From the NCBI GenBank assembly GCA_035574315.1, contig DATLYW010000012.1, positions 124,001 to 188,000 on the forward strand: DNA of 64,000 nucleotides, read 5' to 3'. Every line of letters starts with the position of its first letter. The stretch's first letter is position 1. This DNA is from Candidatus Zixiibacteriota bacterium. Its GTDB lineage: Bacteria > Desulfobacterota > Binatia > UBA9968. This document shows positions 38,161-46,473 of the stretch, piece by piece. The position numbers and the translations under genes were made by a program. The notes beneath the pieces were generated by a model, which was not told the DNA's origin, searched no databases, and worked only from the letters and a program-made list of their open reading frames with translations.

Positions 38161-38796
38161 GTGCAGATCGTGCTGTTGCGCCACGCCGCCACGGACTGGA
38201 ATCTCGAGGGGCGCTGCCAGGGCAGCTCCGACCTCGAGCTCAACGCCACCGGCATCGGCCAGGCCCGGGCGGTCGCGGAGCTTCTGGCCGGGGAAAGAAT
38301 CCATGCCGTCTACTCCAGCCGCCTCAAGCGGGCGCGCCAGACCGCCGAGCTCGTCAGCCGGCCTCACGGTCTTGGGGTCGCCGTTGAAGAGGATCTCCAC
38401 GAGCTCGACCACGGGCAGCTTGAAGGGCTCACCTTCGACGACGTCAAGATCCGCTACTCGGAGTTCCTCGAGCGCTGGCGAACCGAACCGGCGGAAATCC
38501 GCGTCCCGGGCGGCGAAAAGCTGGTCGAGGTGGCGGAGCGCGCGTGGAACGGCTTGAACCGCATCGTTCTGCGCCACCGCGACGAGGAGACCCTGGTCGT
38601 GGTGAGCCATCATTTCCCCATTCTCGGCATCGTCTGCCGCATCACCGGCACCGATCTCAACCGCTACCGGACCTTTCGCCTCGAGCCCTGCAGCCTCACC
38701 CGCCTGAACCTCTCGCCGGCCCGTCGGTGGTCGATCACCGAGATGAACGGCGTCCCGTGTGCGCCGGGGACTCCGGCGCAGCCCCTGGAGGGCTAG
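38161..38796 (+). CDS. histidine-phosphatase-superfamily protein (GpmB/CobC-like)
   Basis: A 211-residue cytoplasmic phosphatase fold. The catalytic His lies in IVLLRHAATDWN (the common RHG is RHA here), followed by the LNATGIGQARAVAELL helix, VYSSRLKRARQTAE, and the second His in VVVSHHFPI. Substrates in this family range from phosphoglycerate to alpha-ribazole phosphate; nothing nearby decides. The start is GTG 38161, with no strong ribosome site. It converges with the permease gene with no bases between the two stops. Confidence 0.85.
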   Translation: MQIVLLRHAATDWNLEGRCQGSSDLELNATGIGQARAVAELLAGERIHAVYSSRLKRARQTAELVSRPHGLGVAVEEDLHELDHGQLEGLTFDDVKIRYSEFLERWRTEPAEIRVPGGEKLVEVAERAWNGLNRIVLRHRDEETLVVVSHHFPILGIVCRITGTDLNRYRTFRLEPCSLTRLNLSPARRWSITEMNGVPCAPGTPAQPLEG

Positions 38797-40332
38797 TCAG
38801 TCCTCGCCGCGCAGCAGCTCGACCGCGAAGAACAACGCGGCCAGCATGGCGTAGCCGCCGGCGAACTCCGGTGCCGCCAGCAGCCCGAACCGGTTCACCA
38901 CGCCCCCGGGCGTCAACTCGTAGGCATGGATGATGCCCAGCGCCGAGAACGCGGCCGCCGCCAGAGACCACGCGCCGGCCGTCTTGAAGCGCCGCTCGAT
39001 CAACGCCACGCCGATGGCGGCGACGATCATCGACGTGAAGATGAACCCCTGCTGCAGAGAGACCATACCGTGCATCGCCGGGCTCTGGCCGAAGGGCGCG
39101 AGCCCGACCGTGTAAAGCGATTTTCCCGCCGCTCTCAGCCCGGTCTCCACCATGAGAAGCCCCCAGGCGGCGAGCGCCGGCACGATTCCGAGAGCCACCG
39201 CGGGCGCGTGCTCGCGCGGTATCTCCTGAAAGGACTGGGCCACGATGATGATGCCGATGTAGAGCAGGATGCCGATTCCCGCCTCCAGCGGAATCAAGGC
39301 CAGCGCCGCCTGAATGGTTCCGGTAAGGCAGAGGGACGCGATGAACAAGCCGTTGAGACTGGAGTAGCCGGAGCGGGCTCCGAGCTTCTTCCAGCCCGGG
39401 TGGCCGATGTAGATCGTGGTCGAGAAGACGCTCCCGAACAGCGCCGCCGCCACCGAGCCGATCCCGTTGACGAGGAGCGAGGGAAACGTGGAGTAGGAGT
39501 CGCCGGCGGCCTCGGCGCTTTCTATGTTCTGCAGAGAGCCGACGACGTTGAAAATTCCCATCGGCAGGATGACCGAGAGATAGTTGAGGAATCCCGGATC
39601 GCGCAGCGCTTCCCACAAAGGCCCGCCGGTGAACTCGGGAAGCGACAGCCCGAAGCGGAGCGGCGCCGTGGCGCTGCGCGCGGTGCCCAGGAGCCAGCCG
39701 AGCCCGGTGCCCACCGCCACCGCCGCCATGCCCCCGGGAAGGCCGAGCGGCAGCCTCTGGCGCGAGAAGTAGGCCACGAAGATCAGCGCCATGGGAAGCA
39801 ACGCGACCAGCGGTTGCGCGAAAATCCTGAACGTGAAATCCATCGAGATGAACGTGATGGCGATCCCGGCCAGCGCCGAGAGCAGGGCGGCGCGCGGCGT
39901 CACGCGGCGCACGCTCTCGGCGACGAACGCACCGGCGATCTCGATGACGCCGTTGAAGAAGCAGGCCACCAGCCCCACCCGCCAGGCCTTCACCGGGTCC
40001 CCCGTCTCCTGATAGACGGGGAGCATGATGAAGAAGACGAATGCAAAGAGGCTCACCGTGTTGATGCCGTAGGGCAGCGCCGTGACGTCTTCCCGGCCCG
40101 TACGGCGGGCGAGCTGACGGGCCTGCCACGCATAGAACAGATTTCCGACCAGGATGGAAACCGCCGCGCCCGGAAGGATCCGGCCGAAGATGTAGCCGTC
40201 GGGCAAGTGGATCAGCTCCCGGCAGAACGTCACGATCAGGACCAGCTGGATCAGATTGTCGATCATCAAGCCGAAAAACCCGTCCAGGTCCTTGCGCACG
40301 AACCACGGCGGGTTGAACGTCGACTGCGCCAT
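38797..40332 (-). CDS. NCS2-like (xanthine/uracil permease-related) membrane transporter
   Basis: A 511-residue protein with about 12-14 helices. The order of segments (DGFFGLMIDNLIQLVLIV, PGAAVSILVGNLFYAWQARQLARRTGREDVTALPYGINT, ILPMGIFNVVGSLQNIESAEAAGD) follows the NCS2/AzgA branch of the UraA/SulP elevator fold. The SLQNIESAEAAGD segment corresponds to the family's substrate-site helix. The substrate is unknown; nucleobase or another organic anion is the family expectation. ATG 40332 is used (GGGCGG upstream) rather than the earlier frame opening. It is divergent from lipB. Confidence 0.75.
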   Translation of the reverse strand: MAQSTFNPPWFVRKDLDGFFGLMIDNLIQLVLIVTFCRELIHLPDGYIFGRILPGAAVSILVGNLFYAWQARQLARRTGREDVTALPYGINTVSLFAFVFFIMLPVYQETGDPVKAWRVGLVACFFNGVIEIAGAFVAESVRRVTPRAALLSALAGIAITFISMDFTFRIFAQPLVALLPMALIFVAYFSRQRLPLGLPGGMAAVAVGTGLGWLLGTARSATAPLRFGLSLPEFTGGPLWEALRDPGFLNYLSVILPMGIFNVVGSLQNIESAEAAGDSYSTFPSLLVNGIGSVAAALFGSVFSTTIYIGHPGWKKLGARSGYSSLNGLFIASLCLTGTIQAALALIPLEAGIGILLYIGIIIVAQSFQEIPREHAPAVALGIVPALAAWGLLMVETGLRAAGKSLYTVGLAPFGQSPAMHGMVSLQQGFIFTSMIVAAIGVALIERRFKTAGAWSLAAAAFSALGIIHAYELTPGGVVNRFGLLAAPEFAGGYAMLAALFFAVELLRGED

Positions 40333-40448
40333 AGTGCCGCCCTTTGCGTCGAACAGAATGTCGCTTATGTAACGGCTCCCGCTCCTGGCTGTCAAATGCA
40401 CGACAGCGAGGGTTGCAAGCGCCGGACGCGGACGCTAAGAGTGGACCG

Positions 40449-41141
40449 ATGGCGACGTTGTATTACCGGGATCTCGGGCGGGTGGAGTATCTGGAAGCCC
40501 AGGCGCTCCAGGAAAGGCTCGCCGATCTGAGGCGCCGGAATCTCTGTCCCGACACGCTGCTGTTCGTCGAGCATTTCCATGTCTACACGCTCGGCCGCGG
40601 CGGCAGGCGGGAAAACGTGCTCACGCCGGGCGCGATACCGGTCCACCGCGCCAGCCGGGGGGGCGATGTTACCTATCACGGGCCCGGGCAACTGGTCGTC
40701 TACCCGGTGATCGACCTGCGCTCCCGGCTCCGCAAGGAGGTGCATCGCTATCTCAAGAATCTCGAGCTGGCGGCGATCGATCTCCTCGCGGAGTACGGCA
40801 TCGAGGCCAGCCGCCGCCCTCCCTATACGGGCGTCTGGATCGGCGACCGCAAGATCGCGGCGATCGGGGTCGCCGTCCGCCGCGGGGTGACCCTTCACGG
40901 CCTCGCCCTCAACGTCGATCCCGACCTCGCGTACTTCGGCGCGATCGTCCCGTGCGGGCTTCGGTGGGCCGGGGTCACCTCGATGGCGCGGGAGCTCGGA
41001 ACGGCGCCGCGAGGCGAAGAGGTCAAGAGCCGATTTCTAGGCTGCTTCGCGCGCCGCTTCGGCTACGGCGAGACCCGCGCAGCCCCGGACGATCGCTTTA
41101 TCGCGGAACCGTCGCCGAACGCCGCCGCGCGCAGCGCGTGA
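40449..41141 (+). CDS. lipB: octanoyl-ACP:protein N-octanoyltransferase
   Basis: A 230-residue LipB. The signature RGGDVTYHGPGQLVVYPVIDL and the catalytic region IGDRKIAAIGVAVRRGVTLHG (Lys) and IVPCGLRWAGVTSM (Cys) are complete. It transfers octanoate to lipoyl domains of 2-oxoacid dehydrogenases and the glycine cleavage H protein, before LipA inserts sulfur. ATG 40449 starts the fold; the longer frame to 40344 overlaps the divergent permease leader. It is followed 18 bases later by lipA. Confidence 0.95.
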   Translation: MATLYYRDLGRVEYLEAQALQERLADLRRRNLCPDTLLFVEHFHVYTLGRGGRRENVLTPGAIPVHRASRGGDVTYHGPGQLVVYPVIDLRSRLRKEVHRYLKNLELAAIDLLAEYGIEASRRPPYTGVWIGDRKIAAIGVAVRRGVTLHGLALNVDPDLAYFGAIVPCGLRWAGVTSMARELGTAPRGEEVKSRFLGCFARRFGYGETRAAPDDRFIAEPSPNAAARSA

Positions 41142-41159
41142 ACGAGGGAAGCAAACGCC

Positions 41160-42020
41160 ATGGGCCGAAGGCATCCGGACTGGATCAAGGTCAGACCGCC
41201 GGGAAATCCCAACTATCTCCGGCTCAAACGCACGCTGCGGGCGAAGAATCTCCACACCGTTTGCGAGGAAGCCCGCTGCCCCAATATCGGGGAGTGCTGG
41301 GGCCACAATACCGCGACTTTCCTGATTCTCGGCGATACCTGCACGCGCGGCTGCCGCTTCTGCGCGATCGGCAAGGGGGTGCCCTCGGCGCTCGATCCCG
41401 AAGAACCGCGCAACGTGGCGCGCGTGGTCAGAGAATTGGGGCTCGAGCACGTCGTGGTCACCTCGGTCGATCGCGACGACCTTCCCGACGGCGGCGCCAG
41501 GCATTTCGCGGAGACGGTCTTCTGGATCAAGGCCCTCAACCCGGGGGTTCGCGTCGAGGTCCTGATCCCCGACTTCAAGGGCGACCTGCGCTCGCTCAGG
41601 ACCGTGCTCGACGCGGGCGTGCACGTGCTGAACCACAACATCGAAACCGTCCCGCGCCTCTACGGCAGGGTGCGACCCGGCCACAGCTACGAGCGCTCGC
41701 TCGGCCTCCTCGCGCGAGCGAAGGAGATGCGCGCCGACGTTCTGACCAAGAGCGGCCTCATGCTCGGCGTCGGCGAGGTCCGGGACGAGGTCCTGCAGAC
41801 GCTCGCGGATCTCCGCGCGCACGGGGTCGACATCGTCACCCTCGGCCAGTACCTCCAGCCCTCTCCCAAGCAGCTCAAGGTCGAGCGCTACCTTGCGCCG
41901 AGCGAATTCGAAGAGTTGAAGGCCGACGCCGGGCGGCTCGGCTTTCGTCACGTGGAATCCGGTCCGCTCGTGCGCAGCTCCTATCACGCCTGGAGCCACG
42001 TCGCTCCGGCCGTTTCCTGA
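41160..42020 (+). CDS. lipA: lipoyl synthase (radical SAM)
   Basis: A 286-residue radical SAM enzyme inserting two sulfur atoms into protein-bound octanoate. Auxiliary cluster cysteines C35, C40, C46 (VCEEARCPNIGECW) and SAM-cluster cysteines C61, C65, C68 (DTCTRGCRFCAI) are all present, as is the C-terminal RSSYHA motif that also ligates the auxiliary cluster. ATG 41160 follows GAGGGAAG. With lipB it gives the full de novo lipoylation pathway. Confidence 0.97.
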   Translation: MGRRHPDWIKVRPPGNPNYLRLKRTLRAKNLHTVCEEARCPNIGECWGHNTATFLILGDTCTRGCRFCAIGKGVPSALDPEEPRNVARVVRELGLEHVVVTSVDRDDLPDGGARHFAETVFWIKALNPGVRVEVLIPDFKGDLRSLRTVLDAGVHVLNHNIETVPRLYGRVRPGHSYERSLGLLARAKEMRADVLTKSGLMLGVGEVRDEVLQTLADLRAHGVDIVTLGQYLQPSPKQLKVERYLAPSEFEELKADAGRLGFRHVESGPLVRSSYHAWSHVAPAVS

Positions 42021-42114
42021 CGCGGCGAGCCGGCGCGACCTCCCGCCGAGCCCGCCCGTCCGGCTTTTCAGCTTGACAGCCTCGGTGGAGATTCGATAGC
42101 GTGCGCCCAAGCCA

Positions 42115-43302
42115 ATGCCCGGACGGCCGTTCCTGCTGATTCCCGGCCCGGCGCTGATTCCCGAGAGAATCTCGCGGGCCATGTCCCAATCCCTGATCGA
42201 TCACCGGGGACCGGAGTTCGCCTGCCTGCTCCGCGAGGTCCTGGACGGGCTGAAGAGAATTTTTCAGACCTCGTCGGCCGAAATCATTCTCTGCCCCGGC
42301 TCCGGCACCGGCGCCTGGGAATCATGCGTGGTCAACACCCTCTCTCCCGGAGACCGTGTCCTCGGCTGCGTCAACGGCCACTTCAGCGAGCGGTTCTGCG
42401 ACACCGCCAGGGCCCACGGCATCGAGGTGGAGGAGATCGAGGTGCCCTACGGCGCCGCGATTCCCGCTGAGACCGTGCATGCGCGGCTCGAATCGGACGC
42501 GCGGCGCGACATCAAGGCCGTCCTGGTCCTGCACAACGAGACCTCCACCGGCGTGGTCAACGACATCGCCGCCATCCGCCGGGCCATGGACCGCTGCGGC
42601 CATCCGGCGCTGCTCCTGGTCGATGTCGTGAGCTCGCTGGCGTCGATCGATTTTCGCTTCGACGAGTGGCGCGTCGACGTCGCCCTCACGGGAGCGCAGA
42701 AGGGGCTCATGCTGCCGCCCGGAATGGCGATCCTGGCGGTCAGCGCGAAAGCCCTCGAAGCCAATCGTTCAGCGAGATGCTCGCGTTACTTCTGGGACTG
42801 GGCCCCGGTGCTCGAGCGCAACGCGCGCGGCGAGTTTCCGTTCACGCCCGCGACGGCGCTGATCTTCGGCCTCAAGGAAAGCCTGGCGATGCTCGAGGAG
42901 GAGGGACTTGCCAACGTCTTCGCCCGCCACGCGCGGCTGGCCGAGGCGTGCCGACGCGCGGTGCAATCGATGGGGCTGAGCCTGCTTGCGCGCAAGCCCG
43001 AGCAGGCTTCGAACACGTTGACGGCGGTTTGCATGCCCGAAGGGCTCGACGCCGACGCCTACCTGGCGCACGCGCGGCGAACGCTCGAGCTGCCACTGGG
43101 GCCGGGGTTGGGAAACGTCAAGGGCAAGATCTTTCGGATCGGACACCTCGGCAGCCTCAACGAGCTCGAGCTGCTCGGCGCCCTGGCGGGGATCGAGATG
43201 ACCCTGACGAGCTTCGGCGTCCCCGTGCCTCTCGGAGCGGGGCTGGCCGCGGCCGAAACCTATCTTTTGCGCACGGCAAGCGGAACGGGGTCCGGCCGAT
43301 GA
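42115..43302 (+). CDS. class V aminotransferase (alanine/serine-glyoxylate type)
   Basis: A 395-residue PLP enzyme of the fold-type I, class V group. The N-terminus FLLIPGPALIPERISRAM is typical of alanine-glyoxylate or serine-glyoxylate aminotransferases. D170 in LLVDVVSSLASIDF contacts the pyridine ring, and K196 in LTGAQKGLMLPPG should form the Schiff base. A glyoxylate acceptor fits the glycolate oxidase genes further right, but that is inference. Its stop overlaps the next ATG (ATGA), tying it to the ferredoxin-like protein, which suggests a dedicated pathway. Confidence 0.88.
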   Translation: MPGRPFLLIPGPALIPERISRAMSQSLIDHRGPEFACLLREVLDGLKRIFQTSSAEIILCPGSGTGAWESCVVNTLSPGDRVLGCVNGHFSERFCDTARAHGIEVEEIEVPYGAAIPAETVHARLESDARRDIKAVLVLHNETSTGVVNDIAAIRRAMDRCGHPALLLVDVVSSLASIDFRFDEWRVDVALTGAQKGLMLPPGMAILAVSAKALEANRSARCSRYFWDWAPVLERNARGEFPFTPATALIFGLKESLAMLEEEGLANVFARHARLAEACRRAVQSMGLSLLARKPEQASNTLTAVCMPEGLDADAYLAHARRTLELPLGPGLGNVKGKIFRIGHLGSLNELELLGALAGIEMTLTSFGVPVPLGAGLAAAETYLLRTASGTGSGR

Positions 43303-44114
43303 GGATCGACCCGGAGAAATGCGTGGCCTGCGGCAACTGCCTGGCCGTGTGCCCGATGGGAGCGATTTACATCGATCCCGCGCTCAACCGCGCGCGCGTG
43401 AACGCGGACGAATGCGTGGAGTGCTTCGCCTGCTATCGCGGCATGTCCAGGGAGCACCTGAACCCGCGCTTCGTGCGGGCGATTCGCAAGGCGGCGCACC
43501 TGTTGCGGTTCCGCTTCGACCCCGAGCCCGATATCTGTCCGACCGATGCGTTCGCGCCCGACGACCTCCAATGGCCGCGGCTCGTGCGCCGGGCTTTCTC
43601 CGACCCCCAGGTGCCGCACGAATCGACCGGCATCCACGGACGCGGCACCGCCGAGGTCAAAACCAACGACGTCACCCGCCGGGTGGGAGAGGGCGAGGCC
43701 GGCTTCGTGATCGAGTTCGGGCGGCCGGGAGTCGGCGCCCGCTTCCGGGACATCGAGCGGGTCACCCGGGCCCTGGCCGAGCTGGGCATCGAGTTCGAAC
43801 CCGACAATCCCGTGACTTCGCTCATGAGCGATCGGAAGCGCGGTCTTCTCGACCCGGAGATCCTCGACGAGAAAGTGCTTTCGGCGATCGTGGAGATCAA
43901 AACCCGTCTGGAAGAGGTGCCCATGGTGTTGCGGCGTATCCGGCGGATTTCACCCGAGGTCAACACCGTGATCAGCATTGGCGTTTCCACCCGTTGCGGC
44001 GCCGGGGGCGAAGAACCGCTGCGGGAAATGCTCGAGCGCGAGGGATATCCGACCTACCGGGGAAAAACGAACCTCGGCCTGGGGCGGGCCGCGGCGGTTC
44101 ACGATGCCGGCTGA
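43299..44114 (+). CDS. ferredoxin-like protein with an interrupted second cluster motif and unknown C-terminal domain
   Basis: A 271-residue protein. Cluster I is a normal CxxCxxCxxxCP (C8, C11, C14, C18). Cluster II starts C39, C42, C45, but its fourth Cys-Pro comes only at C80, with about 31 extra basic residues between. Residues about 95-270 form a domain I do not recognise (STGIHGRGTAEVKTNDVTRRVGEGEAGFVI, then alpha/beta repeats and STRCGAGGEEPLREML). It is probably an electron carrier or Fe-S enzyme subunit. It is coupled by a 4-base overlap to the aminotransferase and followed by a cysteine-rich unknown. The exact function is open. Confidence 0.75.
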   Translation: MRIDPEKCVACGNCLAVCPMGAIYIDPALNRARVNADECVECFACYRGMSREHLNPRFVRAIRKAAHLLRFRFDPEPDICPTDAFAPDDLQWPRLVRRAFSDPQVPHESTGIHGRGTAEVKTNDVTRRVGEGEAGFVIEFGRPGVGARFRDIERVTRALAELGIEFEPDNPVTSLMSDRKRGLLDPEILDEKVLSAIVEIKTRLEEVPMVLRRIRRISPEVNTVISIGVSTRCGAGGEEPLREMLEREGYPTYRGKTNLGLGRAAAVHDAG

Positions 44115-44201
44115 CCGGATCGCGCTTGTAGCGCGCGACGCTCCGCGGTGCGGTCCCGGCCGCTCGGGGTGTTTTGCGCCGGGCTTCCGGCCGAGGTTCC
44201 G

Positions 44202-44906
44202 ATGACCAACACGCTCCACCGTTACAGCGAGCATTACGCGACCGAGCGGCCGCGTGACCCGGAGCCCGTGCGGGACGATTTCGTCGTCTTTGCGATGGCG
44301 ACTCGGGGGGTGAACGACGACGATCTCGTAGCCAAATACCGCGCGTTCCTGCGGCTCGCGCTCAAACACCGCCCGGTCAACATCGGAGATGCCACGCGGG
44401 GCGGCGCGTTTCGGCCCCAACGGGCCCTCGATCCGACCAGCCACTGGCGCCGCGACACGGGAGCCGACGCGGAGGCGGTCATCGCCGGCATCGAGGGACA
44501 CACCACCGTGGCGGCCGTCTTCGACCGCTACGAGAACATGAGGGCGTTCGTCGCCGAGCTGCGCGACGCCGATCTCGGGATCTCGGTCAACATCAGCGCC
44601 CCGATGGACGAGGCGAACCGCTGCTGCCGCGAAGCGGGGATGACGCGCCACAGCGTCGAATATTCCCTCGGCTTCTGCGGCCGCGTGGACAAGCTTCCCG
44701 ACTCGCTCGTGCTCGAGCTCACGACGATGTGCGGTCACGGCATGATCAGCGCCGCGCTGGCCAGGAAAATGATCGACTGGGTGAAGGAAAACCGCCGCGG
44801 CGCCGCGGAGGCGGCGCGGGTGATGGCGCGGTTCTGCAGCTGCGGCGTCTTCAATCCCAGCCGCGCCGAAGCGATCCTCGAATCGGCGCGCACGAGGAAT
44901 CCCTGA
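44202..44906 (+). CDS. cysteine/histidine-rich protein of unknown function
   Basis: A 234-residue cytoplasmic protein that I cannot place in a family. No signal peptide or membrane helix. The C-terminal half has clustered cysteines (C141, C142, C159, C177, C212, C214) and histidines (H150, H179) in segments such as TTMCGHGMISAALARKMIDW and ARFCSCGVFNPSRAEAIL, suggesting a bound metal or Fe-S cluster. ATG 44202 is chosen as the first in-frame start after the preceding stop region; an earlier start at 44148 is possible. It follows the ferredoxin-like gene by 87 bases and precedes a TRAP transporter, so the three genes may form one pathway. Confidence 0.62.
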   Translation: MTNTLHRYSEHYATERPRDPEPVRDDFVVFAMATRGVNDDDLVAKYRAFLRLALKHRPVNIGDATRGGAFRPQRALDPTSHWRRDTGADAEAVIAGIEGHTTVAAVFDRYENMRAFVAELRDADLGISVNISAPMDEANRCCREAGMTRHSVEYSLGFCGRVDKLPDSLVLELTTMCGHGMISAALARKMIDWVKENRRGAAEAARVMARFCSCGVFNPSRAEAILESARTRNP

Positions 44907-44949
44907 GGCGGTCCGCTCCGCGGCGAACAAGCGAGGAAAGGAGAAGGCG

Positions 44950-45924
44950 ATGAAGCGAGCGCTTTTCGGTCTTGTGGCCTTGGGCTGGCTGCTGGCGGCG
45001 CAGGGATCGCGGGCGCAGAGCACGACCCTCAGGCTCGGCCACGTCGGGTTTCCGGGCTCTCTGTTCGCGCTGACCACGGACGAGTACGCCAGGCGCGTCA
45101 ACGCGGCGCTGAAGGGCAAGCTCGAGATCAAGGTGTTCCATTCGAGCCAGCTCGGCAGCGACGAGCAAATGATGCGCGGCGTCAAGCTCGGCGCCCCGGA
45201 GATGTTCCTGCCCTCGACCGTAATGAGCACGGTCGAGCAGAAGTTCGGCGTCTTCGAGATGCCCTACATCATCGTCAGCCGGGCGCACATGAAGAAGGTC
45301 GCCGAAAACCCTGAGGCGCGCAGAACCCTGTTCGACGGCCTTCCCGCCAAAGGGATCAGGGTGCTCGGCGTGTGGGAAAACGGCTTTCGCCACATCACGA
45401 ACAACGTCCGGCCGATCGTCCGGCCTGAGGACCTCAAGGGAATCAAGCTGAGAGTTCCCGGCGGCGTCTGGCGCGTGAAGATGTTCAAGACCTACGGCGC
45501 CAACCCCTCACCCATGCCTCTCGCGGAGGTCTACTCGGCGCTGCAATCCGGCGTGATGGACGGCCAGGAAAATCCCTTTCCGCAGATCGCCTCCGCCAAG
45601 TTTCACGAGGTTCAGAAGTTCCTTTCGCTGAGCGGCCATGTCTATACGCCCGCCTACCTCGTGATCGGCGAAGAGTCATGGAAAAAGCTGCCCGCGGACG
45701 TCCAGGCGACGCTGTCCCGCGTCGCCGCCGAGATCGGGGATTTCGCCCGCGCCGAAGGTGAGCGGCTCGACAGAGAGCTCATGGGCAGGGTCGCGCCCCC
45801 CATGAAGGCGAACGAGGTCGACAAGGAGGCTTTCATCAAGGCCTCGGCCGCGATCTACGAAGAGTTCGGCAGGGAAGTGCCCGGCGGCCGGGATCTCGTC
45901 AAGCTCGTCCAGTCGCTGCGATGA
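44950..45924 (+). CDS. TRAP transporter substrate-binding protein (DctP family), transporter 1
   Basis: A 324-residue periplasmic binding protein. The signal peptide runs about 1-20 (FGLVALGWLLAAQGSRA-Q). The DctP fold shows FHSSQLGSDEQMMRGVKLGAPEM, GIRVLGVWENGFRHITNNVRPIVRPEDLKGIKLRVPGG, where the Arg of LRVPG normally salt-bridges a substrate carboxylate, and LQSGVMDGQENPFPQI. It probably binds a small organic acid. ATG 44950 follows GAGGAAAGGAGAAGG. It is the first gene of a complete TRAP set on the + strand. Confidence 0.93.
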   Translation: MKRALFGLVALGWLLAAQGSRAQSTTLRLGHVGFPGSLFALTTDEYARRVNAALKGKLEIKVFHSSQLGSDEQMMRGVKLGAPEMFLPSTVMSTVEQKFGVFEMPYIIVSRAHMKKVAENPEARRTLFDGLPAKGIRVLGVWENGFRHITNNVRPIVRPEDLKGIKLRVPGGVWRVKMFKTYGANPSPMPLAEVYSALQSGVMDGQENPFPQIASAKFHEVQKFLSLSGHVYTPAYLVIGEESWKKLPADVQATLSRVAAEIGDFARAEGERLDRELMGRVAPPMKANEVDKEAFIKASAAIYEEFGREVPGGRDLVKLVQSLR

Positions 45925-45957
45925 CCGCCCCGCCCGGGCCCGGAACCTAGAACGACG

Positions 45958-46473
45958 ATGGGCAAAATCTTCGGCGCCGCGGCGGCGCTGCTGGAGTGGT
46001 GGGCGGTCTTGCTGCTGTTGCTCCTGGTAGGCCTGGTGTCGCTCGGGGTTTTTTGCCGCTACGTGCTCGAGGCCTCCCTCGTCTGGTACGACGAGTTCGC
46101 GTCCTATCTCCTCGTCTGGCTCACGTTTTTCGGCGCCGTGAACGCCTCCTACCGCCGCCGCCACATCGGCTTCGACATCCTGGTGGCGCGCCTTCCCGGC
46201 GGCGCGCGCGCCGCCGCCGAGGTGCTGGCCGAGCTTTTCATCCTGGTTTTCCAGGCGGTGCTTCTGTATCACGGCTGGATCCTGACCCGAAAAATGGGGG
46301 ACGAGACCGCCGTGTCGCTTCCCTGGGTTAAGATGGGATGGGTCTACAGCGTGCTTCCCCTCACCGGCGCCCTGATGCTCCTGATCAGCCTGGAGCGGCT
46401 GGCCCGGCTGCTCCGCGGCGGGGGCGGCGAGAAAGGACCGGAACTGGAGTGGAGTGGCTCATCCTCGGAGTAA
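45958..46473 (+). CDS. TRAP transporter small permease (DctQ family), transporter 1
   Basis: A 171-residue inner-membrane protein with four helices and the DctQ pattern: LVGLVSLGVFCRYVLEASLVWYDEFASYLLVWLTFFGAVNASYRRRHIGFDIL. It forms the membrane complex with the large subunit. It starts 33 bases after the binding protein, and its 3' end overlaps the DctM start by 25 bases. The charged C-terminal tail is Gly/Arg-rich. Confidence 0.92.
   Translation: MGKIFGAAAALLEWWAVLLLLLLVGLVSLGVFCRYVLEASLVWYDEFASYLLVWLTFFGAVNASYRRRHIGFDILVARLPGGARAAAEVLAELFILVFQAVLLYHGWILTRKMGDETAVSLPWVKMGWVYSVLPLTGALMLLISLERLARLLRGGGGEKGPELEWSGSSSE

Noticed and set aside
44148..44201. N-terminal extension of the cysteine-rich unknown gene
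   Set aside because: The stretch has no ribosome site at 44148, and its Arg/Pro-rich residues do not look like the rest of the protein; the ATG at 44202 was preferred.
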